A stretch of 64,000 nt of DNA from Sclerodactyla briareus (taxonomy: Eukaryota; Echinodermata; Holothuroidea; Dendrochirotida; Sclerodactylidae). Positions 1-12,065 of this stretch are shown one piece after another. Below the pieces are notes generated by a model that worked only from the letters and a program-made list of their open reading frames with translations, made no database searches and was not told where the DNA came from. A program made the translations under genes and the position numbers. The DNA lies in NCBI GenBank assembly GCA_026419785.1, contig JAODTK010001444.1:930001-994000 (forward strand), in the 5' to 3' direction. The first letter of the stretch is position 1. Each line of letters opens with the position of its first letter.

Positions 1-200
1 GAAGCATGCCTATTTCCTGTGATCAGGGTACCTTAATGGCAGTAACTTACTCCTGGGGTTGTCAGGAAGCATGCCTGTTCCCTGTGACCAGGGGGTACCT
101 TAATGGCAGTAACTTACTCCTGGGGTTGTCAGGAAGCATGCCTATTTCCTGTGATCAGGGGGTACCTTAATGGCAGTAACTTACTCTATGGGGTTGTCAG
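1..200. repeat. ~66-bp tandem repeat, 3 copies, cut by window edge
   Basis: Three nearly identical units start at about 1, 66 and 133. Each begins GAAGCATGCC and ends GGGGTTGTCAG, and they are 65-68 bp long. Differences between copies are single substitutions (TATT versus TGTT) and a 1-2 base change in the G run. The array begins at base 1, so it probably continues to the left of the window. Confidence 0.95.
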
Positions 201-1290
201 TCTTCTGACGACAGGCAGTACTATGGCTGTAGCCCCACCCCCATGGGCTGGGGGAATATAGTTCAGGGTAAATGCTGGTTGGCTGCTCGACCAGGTCAAA
301 CGTGCAGTAATACATTATGGTACATGCCACACCTTTACAGACTTGTGTTAATATAACCTGTTAAGTGCCACAAAAGGTATATTGGACATCTACTAAGAAG
401 CTGGTTATAAATAGATAGGATGAGTAGTAACTGGGGGAGGGGAATGAAATAAGAGTCACTGCATTTCTTTCCATGTGCAAAATATTTGCAAAACAACCAA
501 GTATATTTTGGCATATTTTTTTTACATAATATAAATATAATGCTAAATGTTAGTGTGTGCTGCATTAGTAACAAACTGCAACCGCAGACCCAGGATATTG
601 GGTCCCACTTGTGTAAAATATACTGTGAAGAAGCGAATTGCTTTTTCATGCGAATCACTACTATGACTGCATTGCCCAGATAGGAACTCACCGTACTTAT
701 GATATTGTTCCTCTTCACCTGATGTCGGGGGAAGTGTAGAACTACTCAGGTAATCAAGTTGTTGTTAAAAGTTAAATCTGGCCTAAACTTCTATATATTT
801 ATATTAGCACAGATATCCTCCAAGCTATTACTATATAGGACTTCAAAACAAACTGCATAAATAATTACAAGCTATTTCATTCAAAAGTTAGTTCATCCCC
901 CCTCCAGAATTCAACAACGAACTAGAAAAACTAATGACGGTTCATAGTGTTATGCACTTGGTATTGGACAGCTGTGGAACCTCTCTCTCTGTCTGCACTA
1001 CTTGGGGAGCTCACAAGAAGTCACTGTCCACACAGATGGGGGGGGGCGAACTGCACTTCATTTTAGAGAGGTTTATATCCAGTATAGAAGATTGAAAAAC
1101 ATTCTTCAGATACTACTGTAACAATCACTGCCCAAGCTAGATTCTGATATAATTTTCAAATTTCGCTGAGCAACTTTCAGGGAGAAAACATGTGGTTACC
1201 ATTCACATATAATCTCCTCGCAGGACCCCTCAAGGAACTTTGACCTCAATTCCTGGACCAAACCACATGTAACACAAATGATTACCCTGA
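201..1290. other. AT-rich sequence, no gene recognised
   Basis: I see no convincing exon, RNA gene or repeat here, only a short G-run near 1037 and AT-rich low-complexity sequence. Short open frames at 335-718 (minus) and 486-683 (plus) overlap each other and resemble no known family. Confidence 0.6.
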
Positions 1291-1299
1291 CCAAAAAAC

Positions 1300-1850
1300 A
1301 TCCATGACAATCTCTGTAGCAGAAGTAGCATTTGATTTCGGAGTTCGGACAACTTTTTCACATTATTGCCCATTTATACCCTTTACAGACTTCTTGACCT
1401 GAAATTCCCACTACAAGTATTCATCATGACGAAACTGAGCAGCACATGGAAATCCAACTTTACTTGCAAGAGGAGTACATTTCACAGTTTACCACAACCT
1501 TCAATGACCTTAACCATAACCTTTGGGCTGTTGAAGGTCACCCAGCAGTCAATGAATATTATGTCCAACTTTGGTCAACATCCATCAAAGCGTGAGTGTT
1601 TAAGGGCCAAAAACATGCATTTGCAGTATTAGTCGCTTGAACAAAATTGCCTGTGCCCCTTTCAATTAACTCTCACCTTCAATTCCTAGAGGACGCAAGG
1701 TACCACTAGTCAACATGTATCATGTCCATCCGACCTAATCTGCAGGAGAAGTAGCATTCTGCAGTTTTTCCACATAATGGCCCATTGTGCCCCTTCAATG
1801 CTGTTTGACCTTTAATGATGACCCATAAGTCAATAAACATTGTAACAACT
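1300..1850 (+). repeat. dispersed repeat, two ~425-bp related units
   Basis: A segment at about 1316-1380 (GTAGCAGAAGTAGCATT, then CACATTATTGCCC) recurs at about 1740-1795 (GGAGAAGTAGCATT, then CACATAATGGCCCATTG). The TGGCCCATTGTGCCCCTT stretch also matches 30268-30290. This is therefore a member of the family whose tandem form lies at 30160-31110. It is non-coding as far as can be seen. Confidence 0.55.
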
Positions 1851-1930
1851 CAGGGAGGGGTGTGTAGCCCCTTGCCTGCGCCATTCCGCTCTCAACACCA
1901 AGACTATGACTGAAAATAAGAAAAAGTACA

Positions 1931-2004
1931 AGGTGCTGTAATTCATTATGTATAATTTTCGGTCAGGCCAGACCGAAAATTATACATAATGAATTACAGC
2001 ACCT
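1931..2004. repeat. perfect inverted repeat, 34-bp arms, 6-nt loop
   Basis: Bases 1931-1964 and 1971-2004 are exact reverse complements of each other, separated by the loop AGGCCA. The arm runs from AGGTGCTGTAATTC to TTTTCGGTC. Immediately after it, GACTGACCGAAACAGCACCTGGGACTG partly repeats the arm end, so the hairpin sits at the edge of a short duplication. It could be a miniature foldback transposon, a hairpin RNA source, or an inverted-join assembly artefact. Confidence 0.95.
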
Positions 2005-2029
2005 GGGACTGACCGAAACAGCACCTGGG

Positions 2030-2502
2030 ACTGATTATCAGTTCCCCCTCCCTGCTTCTTTTCCCCCTCCCCTGCTCATCCCCCCTGATAACTAATTCTC
2101 CTTCCCCCTACTCATCCCACCTGATCACCAATTTTCTTTCCCTGCTCATCCCACCTGATCACCAATTACCCCTCCCCTGATCATCCCACCTGATCACTGA
2201 TTCCCTCTCCCCCGCACCCTCACCCATTGCCGATTCCCCCACCCCTTGCTTATCCCACCTGATCACCAATTTTCTTTCCCTGCTCATCCCACCTGATCAC
2301 TAATTTCCCCTCTTCTGCTCATCCCACCTGATCACCAATTTCCCCCTCCCTCTCACTAATACTACCCAATTGCCAATACCCCTTCCTCCTGCTCATACCG
2401 CCTGATCACCAATTCCCTCTCCCTGCTCACCCCACTAGTCACTGATTCCCCCTACCCCTCACTAATACTACCCAATTGCCAATACCCCTTCCTCCTGCTC
2501 AG
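2030..2502. repeat. CT-rich minisatellite, ~30-36 bp units
   Basis: Units of the type CTGCTCATCCCACCTGATCA followed by CCAATTT and a C/T-rich spacer repeat about a dozen times with variable length. A longer block, CACTAATACTACCCAATTGC with its flanks, occurs twice (about 2353 and 2460), which shows a higher-order duplication. The strand is strongly biased: pyrimidine on plus, purine on minus. Confidence 0.9.
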
Positions 2503-2519
2503 AAACAGCAATTTCCATA

Positions 2520-2830
2520 TTTACAATGAACTTGGACCCTAGGGCCTAAATTGGGCTTTGGTAAGGGGAGATGCAGTTCAAGCACAATTATGTGTAGTTT
2601 CATAAAATGGGCAATATGGTATACAAGTGGGACAGTGGACCAAAATATCCTAACACCTCAAAAGGTATGGTTATTAGAACGTCACTATGACCGACTATCA
2701 TCATTGTGCATCAAAATTAGTAGGAGAAAGAATTTTTCTGCGATTCAAATTCGCTATTTTTCTAACCTTGTCAGCTTTGAACAAAACTCAGTGGAATGGG
2801 GACTGTGTTGGTCCTAAACAACACAGGGCT
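2520..2830 (+). repeat. dispersed repeat copy (family of 30.2-31.1 kb)
   Basis: This matches the 150-bp units at 30390-31110 in order: GGACC...TAGGGC, GAGATGCA, TTTCATAAAATGGGC, AAGTGG, GACCAAAAT, CCTGAACACC-like, AAGGTATGG, TTATTAGA, ATTATGACCGA-like, and AGTAGGAGA. An 88-codon open frame inside it is incidental. Confidence 0.6.
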
Positions 2831-5800
2831 CGCATTAGCTGGTATAGCATAGCAGTTTGAAGTCAACTGAGGCAAATTGCTATTGCAAAATATCATATGC
2901 ATAGCAATATTTGCAGTGCAACTTGTGAAGAGTTGTTGAGAATGGGCTAGTTAGAGAAAATGAATTGTACGAGAAACGGGCTATGCAAAATCAAATCAAT
3001 GCGATCCTGAAACAACATGAAGGTCATTTCAAGGTCAGAGAAGGTCAAATTTCTCTGACTTTGTTGTTTTTAAACGAAACATGGAAAATGTGGACTACAG
3101 TTGGTCCTGAAACAACAGATTGGTAACTTTGAAATAAAGTTATCAGAGGTCAGTTGAATGGACATAATTTTAATGTGCTTTGTCTAAACAAGGTCCTCGA
3201 AGGCCACTTCTGCGGAGACATACCCATTGGCAGTTTACCCGCCTGCACATGTCTAGTCCTGAAATTTTATAACTGAGCTTTGTTTCAACACTCCTCGGCT
3301 TTGTTAGCTTCCATATCGAGTTGACTGCTAGAGCTTAAAGATTTCAAGCCCGATGCTAATTATGAAGAGTCTACTTAAAGGTCCACTGTCACCTCAATTT
3401 TATTTCCCCATTTGACTTGTGAAACAGTACTTTGATTTCCTGCAGAGATCGAAATAACATAAGATTAAAAAATCTTTTTGTCACTGAATGTTGTCTTCTT
3501 CCAAACATTCTGAGAATGTCCCTGTGTATTATTTGGAACCAGCTTTCTTCTCAGTAACTCAACATTCAATACAGCAAAGCTTACACAAGGTCTGGCTTCA
3601 AATAATTAGATATTGTTTGGTTGAGTGGGCTAATGGAAATGGAATATTTTCATTATTGAAGCAAGCAGTCACGAATGCTGTCACTTGAATTCATTACGCC
3701 CCACTTTCAGAGTGATATTATTGCTTCGTGAAGATCTCAGCTCTGGTAGGCCAGACGTAATTGACACGAGTTTACTGCCCCAAACCTAGAAAAAAAAATG
3801 TTCATATAATAATGAAGCTCGCCCCTATGTTTACTTTGACTGTTTTATCTATGTCATAACCAGCTCAAAATAGCAGTGATCTCTAGTGATTAGTGTTCTC
3901 TTGAGCAGCAGAAATTTGCCAAAATCTCACTTTGTTTGGTTTGAGTTTGGGTTGGTTGAATTGCGGATTTCTCCTTTGAGGCAGTGCTGTTGTATTGATT
4001 GACTGTGTGTTGGTTTAACCCATCAAAGTCTGTGTCTGACTTTCTCTCCTGATCTCTGACAGCTAGCAGATACGCACAACGCCGTATTCGGAGAAGGTAA
4101 TTGAAAGCATCCATTATTATAATATCAAAGTGCCATGTGTAAATGCCATCGCCACGCTGCATGTTGATTTTGCACAACTCCCCATTTATTGACAGTATAG
4201 GGGCGGACCTTTGGGGGTGGTACGATAGATTGTACTTGAAGGGTGACTGGCTCCTCGTCTAATCCAACTCCTCCTCGTATCCCTGCATAACAATAACTGC
4301 GCAGCACTGCTAACAAAGACCTGCAGGACCAAGGTGTACCTGTTTGTCCCAACGATGCTTCATGATGGCCACCAATTGATAATTGGACCATTCTAGTACT
4401 TCTATTGAACCGGGCCATTGAATGATATCTTACCCAAATTATTCCTTAACTGTAGACTGATGTAATCATGATAAAAACTTGATAATGCTAATCCCCCTAT
4501 CAACCTCAATTTTGGTAATAGATTGCCTCGTCAATTGTGATCAATGCACTCGAAAGTGTGTCATACAATTCTCGTGAAACTCACTAGTAACCCAGCTCTT
4601 TCAATTTTTCCACCTAAATAACCTGAGTGAAATGCCACAGTTTGTAACTGAGTATTTGAAGTAAGCGATGTACATGTGAGTCACGTTGGATCTGACGATG
4701 ATGCACAGACTGACAACCATTTTGACGAGTGGGTGCTCTGGGGGGAGGGGGGGGATAGATAAGGTTCAGAGATCAGCCCCCACCTCAAGAGTGTTGAAAG
4801 AGTGGGACGTCAACTTTTGGTCTTATAAAAATATTGGCAATCATTTTGCATTCAGTCTAACATTTGGCAATTTCTCCAGTGATATTTGAGGAACCTAATG
4901 AAAAAATAGAAGCATAAACTCTGCAATAGGCTGATGACATTTTAACACTGTACAGCAGAATATATGATATATCATCAAAAATTCAGTTCACCCAGATGCC
5001 CTTTGTGGCTGTTTTCAATGTTTTATCTTGGCCTATCATGTTTGGCAACCCGCAACCAACGATGTTGATATTTAGTTATCTGGTTATACCTTTGAGTAGG
5101 CAGTTATGAGGCCCTTTTAGCAATTGAGGCAACAGATTCGATATGACTTAAAACTGTGCTGTGTCATTGGAACTCACAACTGTCAGTATATTTAAAGTCC
5201 AATGTCATGTAAAGTTGACTTTTGGTACTCTATATTAATATAGACGGTATTAAGGGAATGACACACCTAATAAATAAGTGAAGAATTGAAAAAGTTGAAC
5301 TTGATAAAACAGTCTAATTCTACAATCACAAGATGCAACTTGTGACATTACTGGGGGAACTGCAGTAACCCATGTTAGTACAAACTTATACTAAGACGAC
5401 TACTTCTCAAAACGTAGTAACAATCGAATAATAACTGACATCTGAAGAACTAATGATTAATGTTCTACTGAAAAGTGCTATCAGTCGTCATGACTTGGGC
5501 TCAAGTTGCTGGGTCCTAGCTGTCCTATCATTAATCCAGTATTTTCTGAAGTTTTTTTGGCATTGTAAAATCTGATTTGTCAGTCAAGTCTTAAACATCT
5601 AAGCGGAAATGAGGTAAATCATACGTGTTTTGTTTTTTTTTTCATTAAGATTTGTCATGATCGTCAAACAACTGCATGTTCACTGAAGAACTTCTCTTTC
5701 TACATTAACCAGTAATAAGTATGTCTGTACTTTTTTATTGATTGTACGTAACAGATGTTTCCCATCACTTCCCAGAGATGAAAGTCTAACATTTTATTCT

Positions 5801-6711
5801 CTTTTTTGTGAAATACAATAACCGAATCAGACATCCTCACTAATTACACAGTCTGGCTGCCACATTACTGTACCTTCAATGAGAATGTTATTAACATTAA
5901 TGCATAGGCAAAAAGAAAGATCTTATTCCATGGGTTTTTCAATCACTGTGTCTAGCCTGGAGGGTTTATACGACTGGGCAACAAGAGCTGACAGTGACTT
6001 TTGCGGCTTGGGAGCGACACAAAAACGTTTAGCTGTTCGCCATTTATGTATAGCGAGTCGGCTGATCTCAGTAAGTGACATACCCTGGGCTGCATGGAGC
6101 AATCATATTCTTTATTCCCACTAATTACCAATACTAGCATCACTCGTAGTTATGTGAATGATCATATACATAAAAAAACATGACAGAATATTGATACCAA
6201 ATTTAAAGCCCCTCCGTCTGAATCCCACCGGGGCTCTCGCGACAATTTCAATGGAGGGATTTCTGGAAGTAACACATAAACAATTGAACACCACGGGACG
6301 TAAGCCACTGTGAACAATTTGATAGGGGGGGAAATTGCGTGGTCTGCTGGAACGCAACAAAACAACCTTATGTGGTAAGGAGCATGTGATTTCTGCATAT
6401 TCTCCAGTGTGATTGCAGGAATTGCAGGCTCAACTCACGACTACAACACACGTGGTGCAGCAGCAGTTACCAGTGCTCAGTGGTTACGTTGACATGAACT
6501 GCCTTTTCAGCTTTTACTTTGAATTTGACATCTCTAGGTGCACCTGATCAGTCCACTACACATTCATATGTAATGCTACAGGTAGAAAAATCCAAACAAA
6601 AAAAACTAAACACAAATTCGATCTCAAATTTAAAATCACGTCCTGATATCATGAACTTTGTAGCGTCACAAGACTGGTGACCTAACCAACATTTCACTAA
6701 GAGTACAAGGC
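2831..6711. other. low-coding sequence, no gene recognised
   Basis: Nothing here is confidently a gene. A minus-strand open frame at 4125-4418 and a plus-strand segment at about 5968-6080 that ends in a good donor-like CA|GTAAGT were considered. Neither resembles a known protein nor has a partner exon. The rest is AT-rich sequence with scattered homopolymers. Confidence 0.5.
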
Positions 6712-8880
6712 AGGATCCTGTAGCTGGGACTCATCTCATGTCTTTAAGTGACTTAGCCAGATCTTCTAGCACCGAGGGCTAGGAATCATCTCATGTAATT
6801 GAGTGACTAGCAGAACTGGGTAGGGACCGAGGCTAGACTCATCATAATGAGTGGGTGAGCTTAGACCAGGAAAATTTCCCGCATGAATGCTAGGGACAGT
6901 CTGTTTCGATACGAGTATCTTGTTCTAAAATTAGAATCATTAGGTCCTTCGGATCTTGAAGAGGCTGAAAACAAGGCGGATCGCCCACAGTGGTTCTGCC
7001 TGGCTGCGCGGATTATTGATTTCTTCCATCAGTCACTATGCACCCAACTAGGCTAGGAACTCATCTCATGTAATTAAGTGACTTAGCTAGAATTATAGCA
7101 CTGAGAGATAGGACTTACTTATGTAGGTAAGGACTCTTAGCCAGAACTTGTAGGACTGAGGGCTGGGACTCCTTTTCCCATATGTAATGACGTGACTTAG
7201 CCAGAACCTGGTAGGAATGAGGGCAGGAACTCATCTTATGTAGTGGGGACTTCAAGCCAGAGAGAACTTGATAGCACTGAGGGTTAGGACTCCACCTCAT
7301 GTAGTTAAGTGACTTGCCACAGATCTTGAGCACTGAGGAATAGGATCGTCCCATGTAGTGGAGTGACTTTAAACCAAAACTTGTAACACTGAGGGCTAGG
7401 AACTCACTATTTTTTTTTGTAGTTAAGTGACTGAGCTAGATCTTGTGAGGGCTAGGACTCATTAAGTGAATCAGCCAGACTTGTAGACTGAGGGCTAGGA
7501 CTCATCCACATGTTAGTATGTGACTTAAACAGAAAACTTGTGTAGACTAGGCTAGGACTCTCTCAGGACTTAAGTGACTTAAACGGAACGTGTAGCACTA
7601 AGGGCTAGGACTCATCTCAGTTACTTAGTGACTTAGCCCAAACTTATAGGACTGAGGGCTTAGGACTCATACTCAGTGTTGAGTAACAGCCAGATCTAGG
7701 AGCCCTGAGGGCTAGGATCATCCCAGTAGTTGAGTGACTTAGCCAGAATTTGTAGCACTGAGGGCTAGGACTCATATCAGGGTAGGTAAGTGACTTAGCT
7801 AGATATGTAGTAGGGGGCTAGGACTCATTAAGTGACCAGCCAGAACTTGAGGACTGAGGGCTAGGACTATTCCCAGTAGTTAAGTGACTTAAACCCTTTA
7901 ACAGAACTGTAGCACTAAAAAGGCTAGGATCATCTCAGTACGTAAGTGACCCAAACCAGAACTTGTAGCACTGAGGGCTAGGACCCACTCATGTAGTTGG
8001 GTGACTTAGCCAGAACTTGTAGCACTGAGGGCTAGGAACTCATCTCATGTAGTTGAGTGACCTAAACAAAACTTGTAGCACTGAGGGCTAGGACTCTCTC
8101 ATGTAGTTTTGTAAGAACTCGCCAGGATCTTGGAGCATCTGAGGGACTAGGCTCATCATGTAGTTGAGTGACTTGAACAGAAACTTGTGTTTAGGCACAA
8201 GGCTAGGAACTTATCTTCATGTACCAGTGGACTTAGCAAAAACACTAGGACGAAGGGCTAGGATCGTCCATGTAGTTGGTGACTTATCCAGACGTATAGA
8301 CTGGAGGGCTAGGACTCACCTCATGTAGTTAAGTACTCAGCCAGCAGATCTGGAGCACTGAGGGCTTGGACTCACCCATGTAGTGCGTGACTTAGCCAGA
8401 ATTGTAGCACTGGGGGCTAGGACTCATTCACGTAGTTAAGTGACTAGCTAGAATCTTGTATAGCAGGGCTAGGACTCATTAAGTGACTCAGCCAGAACTT
8501 GTCAGGACTGGGGCTGGATCATCCCATTTAGTTAAGTGACTTAAACAGAATTGTAGCACTAAGGGATAGGACTCATCTCAGTACTTAGTGAATTAAAACA
8601 GAACTTGTAGCCATAAGGGCTGGACTCATCTCATGTAGTTGGATGACTTAGCCAGAGAACTTGTAGCCACGAGGGCTAGGACTATTCATTGTAGTCTAAG
8701 TTGAGGACTTAAACAAAAACGTGTAACACTGGGGCGAGGACTCATTCATGTAAGTAAGTAAATCAGCCAGATCCTTGGAGGCACTGAGGGCTAGGACTCA
8801 TCCCATGTAGTTGAGTGACTTGAACAGAACTTGTAGCACTGAGGGCTAGGACTCATCTCATGTAGGTAAGTGACTTAAAC
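6712..8880. repeat. ~56-bp minisatellite, roughly 38 copies
   Basis: The recurring unit contains TGTAGCACTGAGGGCTAGGA, CTCATCTCATGTAGTTAAGT and GACTTAGCCAGAACT. Copies differ mainly by one- to three-base deletions, for example a lost C in 'gactcat' or a missing 'atgtagtt'. The array is interrupted at about 6879-7049 by unrelated dispersed-repeat sequence and abuts a different 32-bp array on the right. No reading frame survives across units. Confidence 0.95.
6879..7049 (+). repeat. fragment of dispersed repeat inside the 56-bp array
   Basis: About 170 bp from the CCGCATGAATGCTAGGGA region to CAGTCACTATGCACCCAACT matches 12085-12262 closely and in the same orientation. Shared blocks are CATGAATGCTAGGGA, CTTGTTCTAAAATT, GGTCCTTC, ACAAGGC, ATCGCCC, ATTATTGAT and CAGTCACTATGCA. 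Array units resume immediately afterwards (AGGCTAGGAACTCATCTC). It is either an insertion into the array or an assembly join. Confidence 0.85.
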
Positions 8881-9071
8881 CCACCATTCAAACGATGACT
8901 TGTAATGCAGTCCAACCATTCAATCAAAGACTTGTAATGCAGTCCAACCATTCAATCAAAGACTTTTAATGCAGTTCAACCATTCAATCAAAGACTTGTA
9001 ATGCAGTCCAACCATTCAATCAAAGACTTGTAATGCAGTCCAACCATTCAATCAAAGACTTGTAATGCAGT
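8881..9071. repeat. 32-bp tandem repeat, 6 copies
   Basis: The unit is TCCAACCATTCAATCAAAGA plus CTTGTAATGCAG. The first copy is divergent (CAAACGATGACTTG) and the later ones are almost perfect. The homogeneity contrasts with the degenerate 56-bp array it directly abuts, suggesting a more recent expansion. Confidence 0.95.
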
Positions 9072-9386
9072 GGGGAGATTTCACTGGAAAATTTATTGAA
9101 ATTTGTGTGGTAGTTATTTGCACTCCCTGAAGAATCTCCACCAATCTCCCCGGATATGCCACATGCTTCCAACATATTAGTACAGCACCCCCTCGAACAA
9201 CAGCTTGTCATGGAAAACAAACAGACTTATATCAGTAGGATAAACCCCACACCGAAGCTTATCTCAGCCAAGTTTGATTTGATTTCTACGGGTTCAAGAA
9301 GCAACTAAGGCTCATCTAGGAACCCTGGCCGTATTGATCGTAGGATGAGCACCGGCAATAACTCGCCTCCTCTTCTCGACTATTGC

Positions 9387-9644
9387 TCAGATGATAACGA
9401 GGAAGGGGTGTAACCAATCCCAACCATCTCTCGGGACCGCCATTTCACGGTCCCCATCGAAGGGACTAACAGTGAACGCCCGGACCCGACCACTTTCTCG
9501 GAACCTGGCGGAGCGGATAGTAAGTTCAAGTTCAGCGGACTTGCTCACAGCCGCAGGACAAGTGTTATTGCAAATACCCGTAACAAATCCCAGTAACATC
9601 AGAAAATCCACTGTATCACAGCGAACCCATGAAGTGAAGACCAA
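9387..9644 (-). mobile_element. decayed repeat with open frame, pair of 25.7-25.93 kb
   Basis: About 200 bp is homologous to the opposite-strand copy at 25740-25930. Shared blocks include GGTCCCCATCGAAGG, CTCGGAACCTGG, TTGCTCACAG and TTATTGCAAATA. Read on the minus strand here and the plus strand there, the peptides align as well (GFVTGICN versus GFVTDICN; SPFDGD versus TSFDGD), so the sense strand is probably minus. I do not recognise the domain. A decayed retroelement or transposase coding segment is the likeliest origin. Confidence 0.45.
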
Positions 9645-12065
9645 GTTAAGGTGGTGTAAGCTGACATTATTTTGCCTGATACTAATAACCTAACACACTT
9701 CCTGCCCATCAACAATAAGAGTACAGCCACAGAAAGAATAGCATGTAATTGCAATATACAACAGCAAGGACCAAGATTTTGCTGATAAGCATAAATCCGG
9801 GGAATATGAGGTGACATTTATGAAAGACAATAACCCCTGAACCTGATAGTTTTCAACCCCTGACACCTGATATGTTTTCAACCTTCCTTCCACCAACGCT
9901 GGCTGGGTGGCATAATACTACAGCGTTGCCTACCACTGAGACGAATGGATCTGGGTGATGGATTGGTAGCTTCTGAGCATGGCTTAGCCAGGTCTGGAAT
10001 TGGCAGACATTTTGGAGACTGACATTTATGTGTTATACGGATGAGCACAGCGTACTGAGGTCACAATAAAACAACTTATAATTCCATTGAAAACGTTATA
10101 CAAAGCAAATACAGTCCATTGATTTTTGACAAATTAGCTTCATTGACAGCATTTTGATTTTGAAATTTGATTCCTGTAATTTGCTGACAGTAATTGTGAT
10201 GCCAAAACAGGGGCCAAAACCATGATGGCATGAAATCCGGGCCCAACTCTTATGTCAACCCCCATAAATTTGTTTTTTCACCCACTGAAGAATGTGTATC
10301 ATGCTCTGCCAACCCCCCCCCCCCCCCCCTCCTCTTCCTAACCCTCTGACTCCACAAGTAGTTGCGCCCTCATGTCGCAGTGTCTTCCGTCTAGATTGGC
10401 CATATATTTTCCGTAAAATATACGGTCTAGCATTCCCTGAGAAGGAATTAGACTAGCATAGGTTATTAATACTATGTTCCACTTCAGGTTCCACTTACAA
10501 CAGCTGTCATTTGCTGTGTAATACTGAGGTGACAAAGAAGACTCTGTACAATAATGCAACTAGTATACACTCATTTTTTGCAACTTTGTTTACAGGCAAA
10601 GGGAGGGGGGTATGGTACATGCAGAGAATCCACTTAGTGGGGATGGGTCAATTCAGAAACAATATATTACAAGTTTGAGAAAATTCCCTTTGTATCAATT
10701 GTACTTTAATGATATCAAAGTTTAGACAGGCACACCATAGCCATACTTAGCTAGATTTATAGTAAAAGATCCCAACTTTCTGTTTCATCTATTATCTGGA
10801 AAGGAAAAATTATCCTGCTCTTGGCATGCTTGTAACTTCATCTTGAGAATTGTTTACCACAACTTTCTACAGCATAGAATTGCAACTGCAGATCACCTCA
10901 ATTGTTACTTCAAAAAAACAAACAGGAAAGGATAACTTGTTTGGTATCTGAATCTTTATCTTGAGAACAATTGTCTCATCAAGTCTCAAATCCCAAGTTG
11001 CCACGGGGGGGGGGGGGGGTGCGTTTATGGATCCTTATATACACTTCCTTGTTATTTGATCTCTATAATCACATATAATTTGCAGGAATGCCTGAAATCT
11101 GATAACCTCTGACAAAAAAAACACGCAATAAGGACCAAGTACTTGTTATGGAAGACACGTGTACTGAGTATAATTGGGACTTGTTCGACTTGTCAGGCTT
11201 CCAAGCACATATTGTGTTCGAATAACATCGAAAAAGACCTCAACCTGTATGACGAACAACAGGGTACACTGGATTCACCTGAACATTGGGGACTTCTTGT
11301 GTTAAAGGGTTTGCAGAGAATTGACATCACCTGATCCAAAGTGATAGCGTTCTTCTTGGAGGACAGTTTTATGCAAAATTTGGAACTTAGTGCTGAAACT
11401 GCTGATCGAACTAGGTTATCGTGTTCGACTTGTCCCACGGTTTTCAGACTTGACTTCAGAAATATCTTTGACCTGGCCCCCAACAATAGGGTCCATGTAC
11501 TTGGCTTCATGGGAACACACCTACCTAATTTTAATTGAGTTTCGAGCAGCACCACGCAAATACACACATGCATGCTACCCAGACATAATTGCATGGATTC
11601 CTCTGCATTTGTTAAGGATCAACAAAACGAGCAGCAAAATTTCTATGGCAGTGTTGGCAGGGACCCCTAAATGGCAAAATTATTCAAACTTTTGCACCAC
11701 TTTCCGTGTTCAGACTGACAATTTTAAATGAACTTGAAGAGGCACATATTCAAATTGAGGCTTATTTTCAAATTGTGTATTGCAGTCTTTTTTTTAAATG
11801 TAGTTATCCGCAATTATTGTCACACTAATAATGGCTATGATAGTAGCAGTAAAATTTACAAACCTGATTGAATGTTGTCCCCACAATAACTGGGACTAAC
11901 TTCTGATAACGAAAAGAGGCAAACAAGAGGGCAATCCCCAGAGTTGCAGGATCTCATCAGCATGTGAACTATTCAGTCATTTCTACCTGCAAATATTCTG
12001 CAAGTTGCAAATAGACAAAATTTACCAAATTTTGTTGAAAATTTTGTATGTTTTGTTCTATGATA
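9645..12065. other. no gene recognised; C and G homopolymers
   Basis: This holds long C-runs (about 10313-10330) and a G-run (11005-11019). The GC-balanced stretch 11140-11700 has open frames on both strands (133 codons minus at 11193-11594, 113 codons plus at 11390-11731), but they overlap, resemble nothing known and lack splice sites in phase. The word TGTTCGACTTGTC occurs twice (about 11183 and 11421), hinting at an old internal duplication. Confidence 0.5.

Noticed and set aside
4125-4418. 97-codon minus-strand frame
   Set aside because: Protein-like in parts but no similarity recalled. Internal CAG sites allow many arbitrary exon models, so none is supported.
5968-6080. Plus-strand segment ending CA|GTAAGT as an exon
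   Set aside because: The donor is good, but the acceptor is weak, the peptide is unrecognised and no phase-matched neighbour exon was found.
11143-11731. Overlapping 133-codon minus and 113-codon plus frames
   Set aside because: They overlap antisense, have no recognisable family and no phase-compatible splice partners.
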